Source: Sphingobacteriaceae bacterium GW460-11-11-14-LB5
Lineage (GTDB): Bacteria; Bacteroidota; Bacteroidia; Sphingobacteriales; Sphingobacteriaceae
DNA: 64,000 nt
Reading direction: 5' to 3'
Assembly (NCBI GenBank): GCA_002151545.1
Contig: CP021237.1
Coordinates: 5,890,001-5,954,000 of the forward strand
This document shows positions 1 through 8,747 of this stretch, one piece after another. The translations under genes were made by a program, and so were the position numbers. Every line of letters starts with the position of its first letter. The stretch's first letter is position 1. Under the pieces are notes generated by a model. The model saw only the letters and a list, made by a program, of their open reading frames with translations. It was not told the origin of the DNA and ran no database searches.

Positions 1-2811
1 CGCTACCAGACCCATTAACATGATTAAACCTAAAATGGTGAAGATACCGATTGAGTTATTGGTTAAAGCTAAGGCTAACAATGCGCCGATTACCGCTAAA
101 GGCAGCGAGAACATTACCACTAACGGATAGATAAAACTATCGTAAAGCGCAACCATAATCAGATAAACCAATATGATCGAAGCCAGTAAAGCGATACCTA
201 AAGTACCAAAACCTTCACTCTGGTTCTCCTGATCACCCGCCCAGCTATAACTTACGCCAATTGGGGCTTTAAGTTTGCCATTTTTTTGCAGCTCTTCTAG
301 TTTTGCCTGGAACTCAGCAACCACAGTTCCTGTTGGTCTACCAATTGACTGGGCCTTAACGGATACCGAAGTAGATTTATTTAAACGCTCTAACTGACTC
401 GGGCCTGAACCTTCAGTAATGGTTGCAAACTGTGATAACTTAATCTGTTTACCATCGCTATTTACAAAAATCAGGTTTCGAACGTCATCAATGTTCTGGC
501 GGTTAAAGTTTTGATACTGAATATTGATATCATACTCGTACTCCCCTTTACGGTATTTACCATCGGTATTACCCGCAAAGGCCGTTTGCATGGTAGAACC
601 TACGGTTTGTAAAGTTAGGCCAACAGCCGACATCTTATCGCGGTCTACCTGAACGTTGATCTCAGGAGTTCCTTTTTCTACCGATAATTTAATCTCTGTT
701 GCACCCGGGATAGCGGCAAGTACTTTTTGCGCACCTTCGGCATATTTTAGGGCACTATCTAAATCAGAACCCATTACCACCAACTGGATTGGTGCGTTTT
801 CTGCAATACCCAAAATACTGATCGGAACGGTTTTTACTTTTGCCCCAATTAATTCTTTAGCCAAAGCACGGCTCATTTTCGTGGCGAAAATATCAGAAGA
901 AACACCTTCACGCTGATCGCGTTCAACAAGCTTCACGTTGATCTCCGATTTATAAGCAGTAGCCTGTGTTCCACCAAAATCACCGGTCGATTGTCCAACA
1001 GTAGTAATTAATTGTGTAATTTCTGGTTGTTTATCTAAGAAAGCTTCTGCTTTTTGCGTTAAGAAGTTGGTTTGCTCTAAAGAAGCATCTTTTGGTAACT
1101 CTAACTGCACCAGGAACTCCCCTTTATCTGATTTAGGGAAGAACTCCGATCCGATAAAACCACCTACTAATAATCCACATGAGCTAAAGAACATCACCAC
1201 AACAATAATTAATGTTAAGGCTTTGTGGTTTAACGACCATGTTAAAATACTGGTAATCCAAAGGGTAAATTTCTTTAACTGTTTTTCGAACCAAAGAATG
1301 AAACGGCCGAACAGGTTTTTACCTTCAATACGTTCTAACTTACCGAAACGAGAGAAGATCAATGGTACAATGGTAAATGAAGCCACTAATGAAAGTAGGG
1401 TAGCTATAATTACCACGATGCAGAACTGACGTAGAATGTTCGAAACCAAACCTGTACTTACCGCAATCGGGAAGAACACCACCACAATTACGAAGGTAAT
1501 GGATACAACCGTAAAACCGATCTCTCTTGTCGCATCAGATGCTGCCCTTACCTTGTTTTTACCCATTTCCATGTGACGCTGGATATTTTCCAGTACCACA
1601 ATCGCATCATCCACCAGGATACCTACCACGAGTGATAGTCCCAATAACGACATTAAGTTTAAGGTAAAACCAAATAAGCTGATTCCGATAAAGGTAGCGA
1701 TTAATGAAACCGGAATCGATACCATTACAATTAACGCGTTACGTAAACTGTGCAGGAAGAAAAGCATTACGAAAGCCACGAGGATAACCGCCAGGATTAA
1801 ATCGTGGATTACCGCATCAGCTGATTCTAAGGTAAAGATTGAACTATCGTTAACAATTCTGATGTCTAATTTATTTGCTGCGTATTCAGTTTTTAATTTG
1901 GCAATAATGGCATGTACACCTTTACTCACTTCTACCGCATTCGCATCACTTTGTTTAATGATCTGAATAGCAATAGACGCTTTACGATCGATACGTGCCA
2001 GTTTTTCGGTTTCTTTTTGCGAATCCTGAACGTCGGCCACATCACCTAAACGGATTTGAGCCCCATCTTTAGTGGTCGTTAAAACCAGGTTTCTCAACTC
2101 TTCCATGCTTCTGTATTTACCCGATAAACGGATCAATACATCCTGGTTTTGGGTTTTAACACTTCCTGTAGGGAAATCTAAGTTAGAGCTTAAAATTAAT
2201 TGCTGTACCTGTGGAACAGAAAGGTTATAACCTTGTAATTTATCAGCATTTAACGAAACCTGAATTTCGCGTTCCGAACCACCAACCAGGTTTACCTGTG
2301 CAATACCACTTACCCTCGAAATTACCGGCGCAATACGTTTATCAATTAAATCGTAAAAGGTAATATCATCCATATTGGCCGATGCCGACATGGTAATTAC
2401 AGGTAAATCATCCAGAGAGAATTTACTCAATGATGGTGTTTTTACATCCTCAGGCAGATCAGAAAGAATGGCATTTACCTTTCTTTGTGCATCATTTAAG
2501 GAAATATCGATGTTTGCTGCATCAGTTAAGGTGATGGTAACCGTAGATAAACTCTCAAACGATACAGAGTTTATTTTCTTGATGTTTTCCATCGATGATA
2601 CCGCATCCTCAATCTTTTTGGTTACGGTATTTTCAACCTCGTTTGGTGAAGCACCAGGGTAGATGGTCGAAATAGATACTACGTTGTTAGAGAATTTTGG
2701 AAGTAATTCATAACCCAACGAAAAGTAACTTAGTAGCCCAAGCAGGGTCAGTGCGGTAAACACCACAATAACCAGCGAAGGCCTTTTTATAGATATATCT
2801 GTTATCTTCAT
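1..2811 (-). CDS. RND multidrug efflux permease (HAE1/AcrB type), C-terminus outside window
   Basis: Inner-membrane proton/drug antiporter of a tripartite efflux pump. It starts MKITDISIKRP at 2811, and 937 codons are present without a stop, against about 1050 for the family, so roughly 110 C-terminal residues lie beyond the window. Visible are the N-terminal membrane segment, two large periplasmic loops, and the TM4 motif GILVDDAIVVLENIQ at about residue 400, whose paired aspartates correspond to the AcrB proton-relay residues. The second transmembrane bundle begins near residue 870. It is the last gene of a minus-strand operon with tetR, tolC and MFP genes upstream. The substrate cannot be told from sequence. 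Confidence 0.95.
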   Translation of the reverse strand, partial: MKITDISIKRPSLVIVVFTALTLLGLLSYFSLGYELLPKFSNNVVSISTIYPGASPNEVENTVTKKIEDAVSSMENIKKINSVSFESLSTVTITLTDAANIDISLNDAQRKVNAILSDLPEDVKTPSLSKFSLDDLPVITMSASANMDDITFYDLIDKRIAPVISRVSGIAQVNLVGGSEREIQVSLNADKLQGYNLSVPQVQQLILSSNLDFPTGSVKTQNQDVLIRLSGKYRSMEELRNLVLTTTKDGAQIRLGDVADVQDSQKETEKLARIDRKASIAIQIIKQSDANAVEVSKGVHAIIAKLKTEYAANKLDIRIVNDSSIFTLESADAVIHDLILAVILVAFVMLFFLHSLRNALIVMVSIPVSLIATFIGISLFGFTLNLMSLLGLSLVVGILVDDAIVVLENIQRHMEMGKNKVRAASDATREIGFTVVSITFVIVVVFFPIAVSTGLVSNILRQFCIVVIIATLLSLVASFTIVPLIFSRFGKLERIEGKNLFGRFILWFEKQLKKFTLWITSILTWSLNHKALTLIIVVVMFFSSCGLLVGGFIGSEFFPKSDKGEFLVQLELPKDASLEQTNFLTQKAEAFLDKQPEITQLITTVGQSTGDFGGTQATAYKSEINVKLVERDQREGVSSDIFATKMSRALAKELIGAKVKTVPISILGIAENAPIQLVVMGSDLDSALKYAEGAQKVLAAIPGATEIKLSVEKGTPEINVQVDRDKMSAVGLTLQTVGSTMQTAFAGNTDGKYRKGEYEYDINIQYQNFNRQNIDDVRNLIFVNSDGKQIKLSQFATITEGSGPSQLERLNKSTSVSVKAQSIGRPTGTVVAEFQAKLEELQKNGKLKAPIGVSYSWAGDQENQSEGFGTLGIALLASIILVYLIMVALYDSFIYPLVVMFSLPLAVIGALLALALTNNSIGIFTILGLIMLMGLVA

Positions 2812-2849
2812 TTTAATTAGTATTGCGTTTTGCGTAAATATTGGCCCTT

Positions 2850-2887
2850 CACTTCGACTCGCTCAGTGCAAATAAGCTCAGGGTGAC
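2850..2887. repeat. REP-like palindromic intergenic element
   Basis: Between the MFP and RND genes lies a short imperfect inverted repeat built on CACTTCGACTCGCTCAGTG and AGCTCAGGGTGACA. Related GTCA/CTGA-rich palindromes occur at 11726-11813, 49332-49398 and 53040-53112, so this is probably one member of a dispersed intergenic repeat family. It sits inside an operon and could form an mRNA-stabilising or processing hairpin, which is inference. Confidence 0.45.
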
Positions 2888-2916
2888 AAACTGTAAACTG
2901 AAAACAGCCAACCGGA

Positions 2917-3984
2917 CTATTTTACGATACTAACGGCAGTACCTTCAGTTAAGTTAATCTGTCCGCTGGTGATTACAGTTTCACCTTCTTTTAAGCCATC
3001 AAGAATTTCAACATTGTCTCCTAAAATACGGCCAGCTACCACATTGCGGGTTTTAGACGTATTGTTAGCTTTATCCAATACAAAAACCTGGTTGCTGCTT
3101 ACACTACCTACAAATGATGTACGTGGAATAAGGATGCTTGGCGCCTGTTTAGGGAATTTAAATATGGCAGTTCCGTACATACCGGCTTTTAAAGTGTTTT
3201 TTTGACTGTTCTCTACTTCAATTTCGATCGGGAAGTTTAAAGTTGCATCGGCTTTGGCAGCGATGAAAGTTACTTTTCCGGAGAAATTATCCGTTGGGAA
3301 AACCGAAGATTTGATGTCGATCTGATCGCCGATTTTAAGATTGGCCACCTGCGATTCGTTCACATTTACTTTTAGTTTTAATTTAGAAACATCAACCAAT
3401 TCGAATAACTGTGTACCCTGCGTATTTACAAAGGCACCCACTTCGATATATCTTTTGTTTACGATACCGTTAATAGGTGATTTTATATTAGCATCACTTA
3501 ATCTTCTTTGCGAAGCCTGTAAGCGAAGTTTTGCATTTCTTGTAGCCAGTTTAGCCTGATCTAACTGTTGTTGAGTAACACCACCAGTTGAGAATGAGCT
3601 TTGGTATCTGGCCTCATCTCTTACTGCATTCTGGTAGTTAGCCTCAGCAGTTTCTCTGTCGGTATTGATAATTTCGGCATCAACACGGGCTAAAACCTGC
3701 CCTTTGCTTACACGGTCACCCTCATCAACATAAATAGCCGTAACACGACCTGCATTTTCTGATAAGAAGTTAAGTTCTTGTTTAGGAATAAAGTTTCCGT
3801 TTGCACTGAAATCTAAATTCACAGCTTTTCTCTCTACTTGAGCAACACGAACGGCAACAGCGCCACCACCTTTAGCAATGAAAGCAGTTTTTTCTTCGTT
3901 CTTCTTTTTATTGTTGCTTAAAACATAAGCTATTGCACCAAGGGCAACAACAACTACGATAATGATGGTAATTACTCTTTTCAT
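2917..3984 (-). CDS. RND efflux periplasmic adaptor (membrane fusion protein)
   Basis: Periplasmic adaptor joining the RND permease to the TolC-like channel. The 355-aa protein has an N-terminal membrane anchor (MKRVITIIIVVVVALGAIAYVL), then the biotinyl-lipoyl half motif near residues 75-105 (NAGRVTAIYVDEGDRVSKGQ), an alpha-helical hairpin (about 105-165), the second lipoyl half (IKSPINGIVNKRYIEVGAFV) and a beta-barrel and proximal domain. Length and domain order are those of HlyD/AcrA family MFPs. No lipobox is visible, so it is probably anchored by the N-terminal helix. It starts 2 bp after the tolC stop and is co-transcribed with it. Confidence 0.95.
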   Translation of the reverse strand: MKRVITIIIVVVVALGAIAYVLSNNKKKNEEKTAFIAKGGGAVAVRVAQVERKAVNLDFSANGNFIPKQELNFLSENAGRVTAIYVDEGDRVSKGQVLARVDAEIINTDRETAEANYQNAVRDEARYQSSFSTGGVTQQQLDQAKLATRNAKLRLQASQRRLSDANIKSPINGIVNKRYIEVGAFVNTQGTQLFELVDVSKLKLKVNVNESQVANLKIGDQIDIKSSVFPTDNFSGKVTFIAAKADATLNFPIEIEVENSQKNTLKAGMYGTAIFKFPKQAPSILIPRTSFVGSVSSNQVFVLDKANNTSKTRNVVAGRILGDNVEILDGLKEGETVITSGQINLTEGTAVSIVK

Positions 3985-3986
3985 TT

Positions 3987-5327
3987 CTATTGTACTAGCG
4001 ATTTAATATTTCCGTTTGATTTTATTAATTGTATTTCGGCTATCTTGTAATTCAATAAAGCCTGTGTATAGCTGTTCTGTGCCGATGTAAGTGCATTTTC
4101 TGTATCCAGCAGATCGGTTAAAGAAGCTAAGCCATTGTTATAATTGTTCTGTGTGCTTTTGTAAATTTCCTGCGCTAAATCGGCATTTTTACGCTGCGAT
4201 TTAATGGTGTTTAAATTGTTTCTTAGCTGGATCTTCGCATTTTCGTAAGCCAGGTTTAAAGCGTTTACAGATTCTCTTCTGTCTTCTTTTGCCTTTTTAA
4301 TATCAACATCTGCCTGGCGGATTTTTGAGCGGGTTAAAAAGCCATTAAAAATAGGCACTCTTAGGGTTAAACCAACCGCTGATGCACCATATCCAATTGC
4401 AGCAGCATTCGATTTTAAGAAATCGAAGCTATCACTCTGACTCGAATAGGTGTAGTTTCCGGTTAAAGCCAGTGAGGGATAATACTCGGCTACATAAGCT
4501 TTTCTTTGGAGTGATAACAGTTTATCCTGATTGTTTAAAAGTTTAACCTCTGTTCGGTTTGCCAGATCGATAGAATCGGTAAATACAGGCAAAGTAGTTA
4601 CTTCGGTTAACTCAGTAGCAGGCAGGTTAATTTGAGTCGCAACCGACATCCCCATCGAAAATTTCAATTGATTTTCCAATTGGGTAATGGCATTGATCAC
4701 CTGCTCGCGCTGGGTGTTCAGGTTGGTTAGGTTTACCATAATCCTGTCGACATCGATTTTTCTTGCTAAACCATTTTTATATTGGTTCGAAACAATTTTC
4801 TCTACAATCTTAACATTTTTGATGTTGGTATCGATTACGTTAAGTTGCTGTCTGTTTACCAAAACCTGATAATAATTATTGGCAACCAGTTCGATAATCT
4901 GTTCTTCTGTTAATTGCGAAGTAAGGTTATAATATTCCTCACTTGATCTGGCTGCCTGCAAGCCTGTAAAAACCTGTTGGTTAAACAATTGTTGCGATAG
5001 CTGAACACCAGCAGATGAATTCCAGTTCTGGCCTAATTTAATTGCCTGTGTTTGACCACCAAAATTGGCAACCAATTGCCCAATAATTGGGTTATAGGTT
5101 AATCCGACAGTACCTGTAATTTGAGGCAAGGCCTGGGCCCTTACTTCCTCAACCTTGTATCTTCCGCCTTCAATATCCAGTTTCGCCTTACGAACCTTGT
5201 TATTGTTTTGGAGCGCATAGGTTAGCGCATCTTTTAAGGTAACTTGCTGCTGAGCAACTACCAGCTGCGGTAAAGCCGAGCCGATAATAAGTATGAGCAT
5301 TAATTTTACCATTTTTACTCTAAGCAT
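3987..5327 (-). CDS. TolC-family outer membrane efflux protein
   Basis: Outer-membrane channel of the pump. The 446-aa protein has a signal peptide ending near VVAQQQ and the two internal OEP repeats expected of the family: the first from about residue 30 (VTLKDALTYALQNNNKVRKA) and the second from about residue 240, ending in the typical NNYNNGLASLTDLLDTENAL motif near residue 400. An alternative start is Met6, which would give a more compact signal peptide. It lies between the regulator gene and the MFP gene in the same operon. Confidence 0.95.
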   Translation of the reverse strand: MLRVKMVKLMLILIIGSALPQLVVAQQQVTLKDALTYALQNNNKVRKAKLDIEGGRYKVEEVRAQALPQITGTVGLTYNPIIGQLVANFGGQTQAIKLGQNWNSSAGVQLSQQLFNQQVFTGLQAARSSEEYYNLTSQLTEEQIIELVANNYYQVLVNRQQLNVIDTNIKNVKIVEKIVSNQYKNGLARKIDVDRIMVNLTNLNTQREQVINAITQLENQLKFSMGMSVATQINLPATELTEVTTLPVFTDSIDLANRTEVKLLNNQDKLLSLQRKAYVAEYYPSLALTGNYTYSSQSDSFDFLKSNAAAIGYGASAVGLTLRVPIFNGFLTRSKIRQADVDIKKAKEDRRESVNALNLAYENAKIQLRNNLNTIKSQRKNADLAQEIYKSTQNNYNNGLASLTDLLDTENALTSAQNSYTQALLNYKIAEIQLIKSNGNIKSLVQ

Positions 5328-5405
5328 AATGTATTGTTTTTTGTTTTTGGGTTCTTATCTATTTAAAATTTGCGGCCCGTTTACCATTGTTTCGGTCGCC
5401 GTATT

Positions 5406-6017
5406 TCAGTCTGAACATCTTAAACCCCTCACAAATATGGTGGTGAGGTTTTTTTGCTTCAGTGTCATTTTATTTAGTGCTTTTTTATCGGGAAAAAGGT
5501 CTTTTCCGGTTTCCATAATACACATGGTGCATAGGCCCATCAAACTTTCCAGATAAAGTTCTGCAACATGTGCAGTATCATCGTGCTCAATTTCTCCCTT
5601 TCCTTTTGCCTGGCTAAAAATCTCAGCGAAGAAATCTTTTTCTGAGCTTTTTAGGGCTTGTAACTTGCCTTTAATCACATCGTCGTTCAATAAATCAGGT
5701 ATGCCTTCGGTAATCCTTAACATGTAATACTTTTGAAAGAAAGTGTTTCTCACTTCTATCGTACTGAAAAGGATGTCTTCTAAGGGCTGATCTGGATTAT
5801 ATTTCTTTTTGATCAACTCAAAGAAGTCGTTAAATACCCTTTCTATCACTCCAATAATTAAATGCTTCTTATCCGGGAAATAATAATAAAGCGATGGTTT
5901 GGAAACAGAAAGGTCTTCTGCTATATCGTTCATTGTGGTTTTACCAATACCAAAATGGATAAAGCGTTTTATAGCACCATCAATAATTTGCTCTCTCTTT
6001 TTATCGGCTACAATCAT
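5406..6017 (-). CDS. TetR-family transcriptional regulator of the efflux operon
   Basis: Probable repressor of the downstream pump genes. The 203-aa protein has an N-terminal TetR helix-turn-helix (residues 8-55, with TTMNDIAEDLSVSKPSLYYYF), followed by a divergent ligand-binding helical domain containing a Cys-rich stretch (GLCTMCIMETGK). It is the first gene of the minus-strand operon and diverges from the CrtZ-type gene. An AT-rich inverted repeat 18-40 bp upstream of its start is a candidate operator. The inducer is unknown. Confidence 0.92.
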   Translation of the reverse strand: MIVADKKREQIIDGAIKRFIHFGIGKTTMNDIAEDLSVSKPSLYYYFPDKKHLIIGVIERVFNDFFELIKKKYNPDQPLEDILFSTIEVRNTFFQKYYMLRITEGIPDLLNDDVIKGKLQALKSSEKDFFAEIFSQAKGKGEIEHDDTAHVAELYLESLMGLCTMCIMETGKDLFPDKKALNKMTLKQKNLTTIFVRGLRCSD

Positions 6018-6034
6018 TTTACTTTTCTACTTTC

Positions 6035-6057
6035 TGACTTTTTTAATATTTTAGTCA
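6035..6057. promoter_or_regulatory. Candidate TetR operator (TGACT-N13-AGTCA)
   Basis: A perfect 5-bp inverted repeat, TGACT and AGTCA, spaced by 13 A/T bases, lies directly upstream of the tetR start in the divergent intergenic region. TetR-family genes commonly autoregulate through such palindromes. The arms are short and the centre is AT-only, so chance cannot be excluded. Confidence 0.35.
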
Positions 6058-6129
6058 AAAATAGTGCTAAAAAATCATTTGTCAGGAAAGGTTTGTTGAA
6101 AAGCGCATTAAGCTTACAATTTTATGACA

Positions 6130-6137
6130 TAATTTTG
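6130..6137 (+). promoter_or_regulatory. Bacteroidetes -7 promoter box (TAATTTTG)
   Basis: An exact match to the Bacteroidetes -7 consensus TAnnTTTG precedes the hydroxylase gene. No convincing -33 TTTG is seen at the right spacing. A transcript from here would begin at about 6142-6144, which argues against a translation start at the TTG at 6143 and favours a later one. Confidence 0.45.
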
Positions 6138-6184
6138 CTTCTTTGTCTGTTTATATATCTTTACAAACCAATCATTTAGAAATC

Positions 6185-6628
6185 TTGTCTGTAATAATCA
6201 ACATCTTTATTGTGCTGCTAACCATTGTTTCCATGGAGTGTTTGTCGTGGTTTATGCACAAGTATTTATTTCATGGCCCGCTATGGTCTATGCATAAAAG
6301 CCATCACCAGAAGGCAAAATCATTTTTCGAATGGAACGATTTGTTTGCTGTTCTGTTTGCAGCACTATCCTTATTCTTAATGTATATAGATCGTGATCAT
6401 TTCGGTAATAGATTTTTTATTGGTTTAGGCATTACTTTATATGGCCTGATTTATTTCGTCGTACACGATTGGTTTGTACACCGAAGGTTTAAAACTTTTA
6501 AAAGTAATAACGCCTATTTGCAGGCGGTACGGAAAGCACATAAAATCCATCATAAAAACAGAGGTAAGGAAAAAGGAAAGGCTTTTGGGCTGCTGTTTGT
6601 AAAGAGAGGGTTAATAAAAAATGATTAA
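6185..6628 (+). CDS. crtZ: CrtZ-type carotenoid (beta-carotene) hydroxylase, fatty acid hydroxylase superfamily
   Basis: Membrane di-iron hydroxylase that adds hydroxyls to the beta-ionone rings of carotenoids (to zeaxanthin). The His clusters are all present in order: HKYLFHG, HKSHH, HDWFVH and HKIHH, the CrtZ pattern, with hydrophobic segments between. About 147-160 aa is the usual length. The start is uncertain: the open frame reaches a TTG at 6143, but the -7 box at 6130 places transcription initiation there; TTG at 6185 keeps the first membrane helix, and the first ATG is at 6233. It lies apart from crtI and crtYcd but within 6 kb of them. Its 3' end is duplicated downstream. Confidence 0.85.
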   Translation: MSVIINIFIVLLTIVSMECLSWFMHKYLFHGPLWSMHKSHHQKAKSFFEWNDLFAVLFAALSLFLMYIDRDHFGNRFFIGLGITLYGLIYFVVHDWFVHRRFKTFKSNNAYLQAVRKAHKIHHKNRGKEKGKAFGLLFVKRGLIKND

Positions 6629-6662
6629 GATATTTTTAACTAAGTAATTAGTTTTATATTTA
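6571..6662 (+). repeat. 92-bp direct repeat, copy 1 (crtZ 3' end plus promoter region)
   Basis: This stretch covers the last codons of the hydroxylase gene and the start of the spacer before the next gene. It is nearly identical to 8637-8728. Both copies end just upstream of paralogous genes and carry a 16-bp palindrome AACTAA-N4-TTAGTT (6638-6653 here), suggesting that a gene plus its control region was duplicated. Confidence 0.85.
6638..6653. promoter_or_regulatory. Palindrome AACTAA-gtaa-TTAGTT, candidate operator
   Basis: A perfect 6-bp inverted repeat with a 4-base centre, 27 bp upstream of the start of the gene at 6681. The same palindrome (centre ataa) stands at 8704-8719 upstream of the paralogue at 8748, and a TATATTTA box follows each. 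Conservation of the arms with a changed centre base fits a repressor site, but the whole 92-bp repeat is recent enough that conservation is weak evidence. Confidence 0.4.
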
Positions 6663-6680
6663 CTTTTTAAATAGATAAAT

Positions 6681-7370
6681 ATGAAAAAGTACTTATTCAT
6701 TCTTTTGGTTTTTATGGTGTCATCAGCAAGTGCCCAAATCACTAAATTTACCATTAAGGGTGTAGTCGCAAATACAGATAGCATTAAGTATGCTTATTTA
6801 ACCACGATATCTCAACAGGTCCCAATTTCGAATGAGAAAATATTTATGGTTACACCAGTGGTTGATGGCAAATTTGAATTTTCCGGAACATTCGATCTCG
6901 AGGGTAAAGATTATCAGTATGCCAGTGTTTTTGTTGAAGAAAGAGGGAATATTTCTAAAGAAGAAGCGCTGTCAAAGTTCAGGAATTTAATTTGGGTAAC
7001 GGGACGTAGGAGGAATGCAAGGCTTCTGGTGCTGGAAAATTTAACCTTATCCATTGATGAATATGGTAAAACAAAAGAATCTAAAGTTATTGATGGCGGA
7101 ATCCTAACAAAACAAGATGATGAATATAAAATGGCCATAAGGGCGGGGGGCAGGCAATTGATCTCGTTTATAAAGAAATATCCAGATTCTCCAATATCAT
7201 ATTATTGTGTTAAAGAAACCACTTCCCTGTTTGATGCTGCTCATAGAGACAGATTTATTAGCCTTTGGGGTTCGCCAAGTGAATTGTTTAATGAACTTTC
7301 GCCCAAGCTAAAAAATAGTAAACGAGGAATTGAATTGAAGGAAAGTATTGATGCCAAGGCTAAACTATAA
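6681..7370 (+). CDS. Exported protein of unknown function, paralogue of the gene at 8748
   Basis: The 229-aa protein has a clear signal peptide (MKKYLFILLVFMVSSASAQ). The mature part begins ITKFTIKGVVANTDS, a beta-strand pattern like the N-terminal domain (DUF4369-like) that often precedes TlpA thioredoxins, but no thioredoxin domain or CxxC follows. It resembles the 223-aa protein at 8748 along its length (shared FVEERG/FIDERG, KYAYL/KFAYL and C-terminal GIELKE/GLEIKE segments). It stands directly before a TlpA-like gene, with 25 bp between. It may be a partner or a domain-split relative of thiol-disulfide proteins; no function is assigned. Confidence 0.8.
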   Translation: MKKYLFILLVFMVSSASAQITKFTIKGVVANTDSIKYAYLTTISQQVPISNEKIFMVTPVVDGKFEFSGTFDLEGKDYQYASVFVEERGNISKEEALSKFRNLIWVTGRRRNARLLVLENLTLSIDEYGKTKESKVIDGGILTKQDDEYKMAIRAGGRQLISFIKKYPDSPISYYCVKETTSLFDAAHRDRFISLWGSPSELFNELSPKLKNSKRGIELKESIDAKAKL

Positions 7371-7395
7371 TTGAATTGCTAGTCGTATTTTATAA

Positions 7396-8550
7396 ATGAT
7401 GAAAAAGTATTTATTCATTCTTGCAACATTAATCAGTTTTGTAACCTTTGTAAATGCTCAGCAAGCGGTAAAGGGTATGTTGAGATTAAAATCTGATTTT
7501 AATTCACTTGGCTTACAGCCATTGAAAGTTGTAATAAAAAGATATGACCTGGCAAGATTAAATGGAAAAATTGATACTATCATAGTTGGAAATCAGGTTT
7601 TTACTTACGAAACTGAACTTGCCGAACCATTAAACTTAACATTGGATTTTTATTGGAAAGATAAGAAGTTTACCACAAATAGTTTTTGGATGACGCCAGG
7701 GAGTTATGATATTACATTCGGTAATGATCTGATTCCAAAAATTCCGGAAAAATATACGGAAATAGCATTAGGTATAATTGAACTTGATCAACACGCTAAG
7801 GCTTTTTCAAAAAAAGCGGAAACATTGGTTAGTAATGTCAATTATGAAAATCAAAAAATAGCCGATGTTGAGCGGAAGATTTGGCAAATAAGAGATTCAG
7901 TAGACATTGCACTTGACCAAAATATTTATTTACCTGCAATAAAATCAAATGCCAATTCTCCGATAGGCTTATACGCACTTTGGAGGTATGCAGACAGGCC
8001 TCATGGCAATTCAAGAATCGTAACTAAACCAAAAGAAATTGATTCTTTATTAAATACGCTAAGTTTTGAAATAAAGGCGCTCCCTTCAGCAAAAAAATTA
8101 ATCAATACAATATTGCTAGAAAAACAACTCAAAGTGGGTAACATGATGAAAAACGTTTCATTACCTGATGTTGCCGGCAAAATCTATAGTATAAATGATT
8201 TTAAAGGGAAATATGTATTGGTCGATTTTTGGGCAAGCTGGTGTACGCCTTGCAGGGCAGAAAACCCTAACCTTATTAAAGCTTTTAATAAGTATAAAAA
8301 ATCGGGATTTCAGATCATTAGCATAACGAGAGACGAATTATCACGGAAAACAGATTGGATTGAAGCTGTTAAAACAGATAAGGTAGCGATATGGCTTCAA
8401 TTGAGTGATTTTAAAAATATCGCGCAGAAGATTTATAACATCGAAGCCATACCTGTAAATTATCTTGTTGATCCAAAAGGTATGATTGTTGGTCGTGATT
8501 TACGCGGCGAAGATTTAGAAACCGCGCTAAAAAAGATTTTCAAATACTAA
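7396..8550 (+). CDS. TlpA-like thiol-disulfide oxidoreductase with N-terminal DUF4369-type domain
   Basis: Periplasmic thioredoxin-fold protein. The 384-aa sequence has a signal peptide (ending VNAQQ), an N-terminal beta domain (residues about 25-120), a helical linker, and an AhpC/TSA-TlpA domain from about residue 250 with the redox motif DFWASWCTPCRAENP (CxxC with TP between the cysteines) and the cis-Pro segment YNIEAIPVNYLVD. Such proteins are numerous in Bacteroidetes and usually reduce periplasmic disulfides. It is flanked on both sides by paralogous exported proteins, so the three may act together. Confidence 0.9.
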   Translation: MMKKYLFILATLISFVTFVNAQQAVKGMLRLKSDFNSLGLQPLKVVIKRYDLARLNGKIDTIIVGNQVFTYETELAEPLNLTLDFYWKDKKFTTNSFWMTPGSYDITFGNDLIPKIPEKYTEIALGIIELDQHAKAFSKKAETLVSNVNYENQKIADVERKIWQIRDSVDIALDQNIYLPAIKSNANSPIGLYALWRYADRPHGNSRIVTKPKEIDSLLNTLSFEIKALPSAKKLINTILLEKQLKVGNMMKNVSLPDVAGKIYSINDFKGKYVLVDFWASWCTPCRAENPNLIKAFNKYKKSGFQIISITRDELSRKTDWIEAVKTDKVAIWLQLSDFKNIAQKIYNIEAIPVNYLVDPKGMIVGRDLRGEDLETALKKIFKY

Positions 8551-8636
8551 TTTAAAATCGAATCAGGTATTGCAAAAAAAAAGATTTTTTTAGGTCTAAT
8601 ATTTTTTCTTTAATTGTAGGGGTTAGTGGCAGCAAG

Positions 8637-8728
8637 AAAGGAAAGGCTTTTGGGCTGCTGTTTGTAAAGAGAGGATTAATAAAAAATGATTAAAATATTT
8701 TTTAACTAAATAATTAGTTTTATATTTA
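8637..8728 (+). repeat. 92-bp direct repeat, copy 2
   Basis: Near-identical to 6571-6662. Here the crtZ-derived codons have no gene in front of them, so this copy is the duplicated fragment: a relic of the hydroxylase 3' end fused to the upstream region of the paralogue at 8748. The palindrome AACTAA-ataa-TTAGTT lies at 8704-8719. The distance between copies (2066 bp) matches the distance between the two paralogous starts (2067 bp). Confidence 0.85.
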
Positions 8729-8747
8729 TGTTATAAATACAAAGCTG

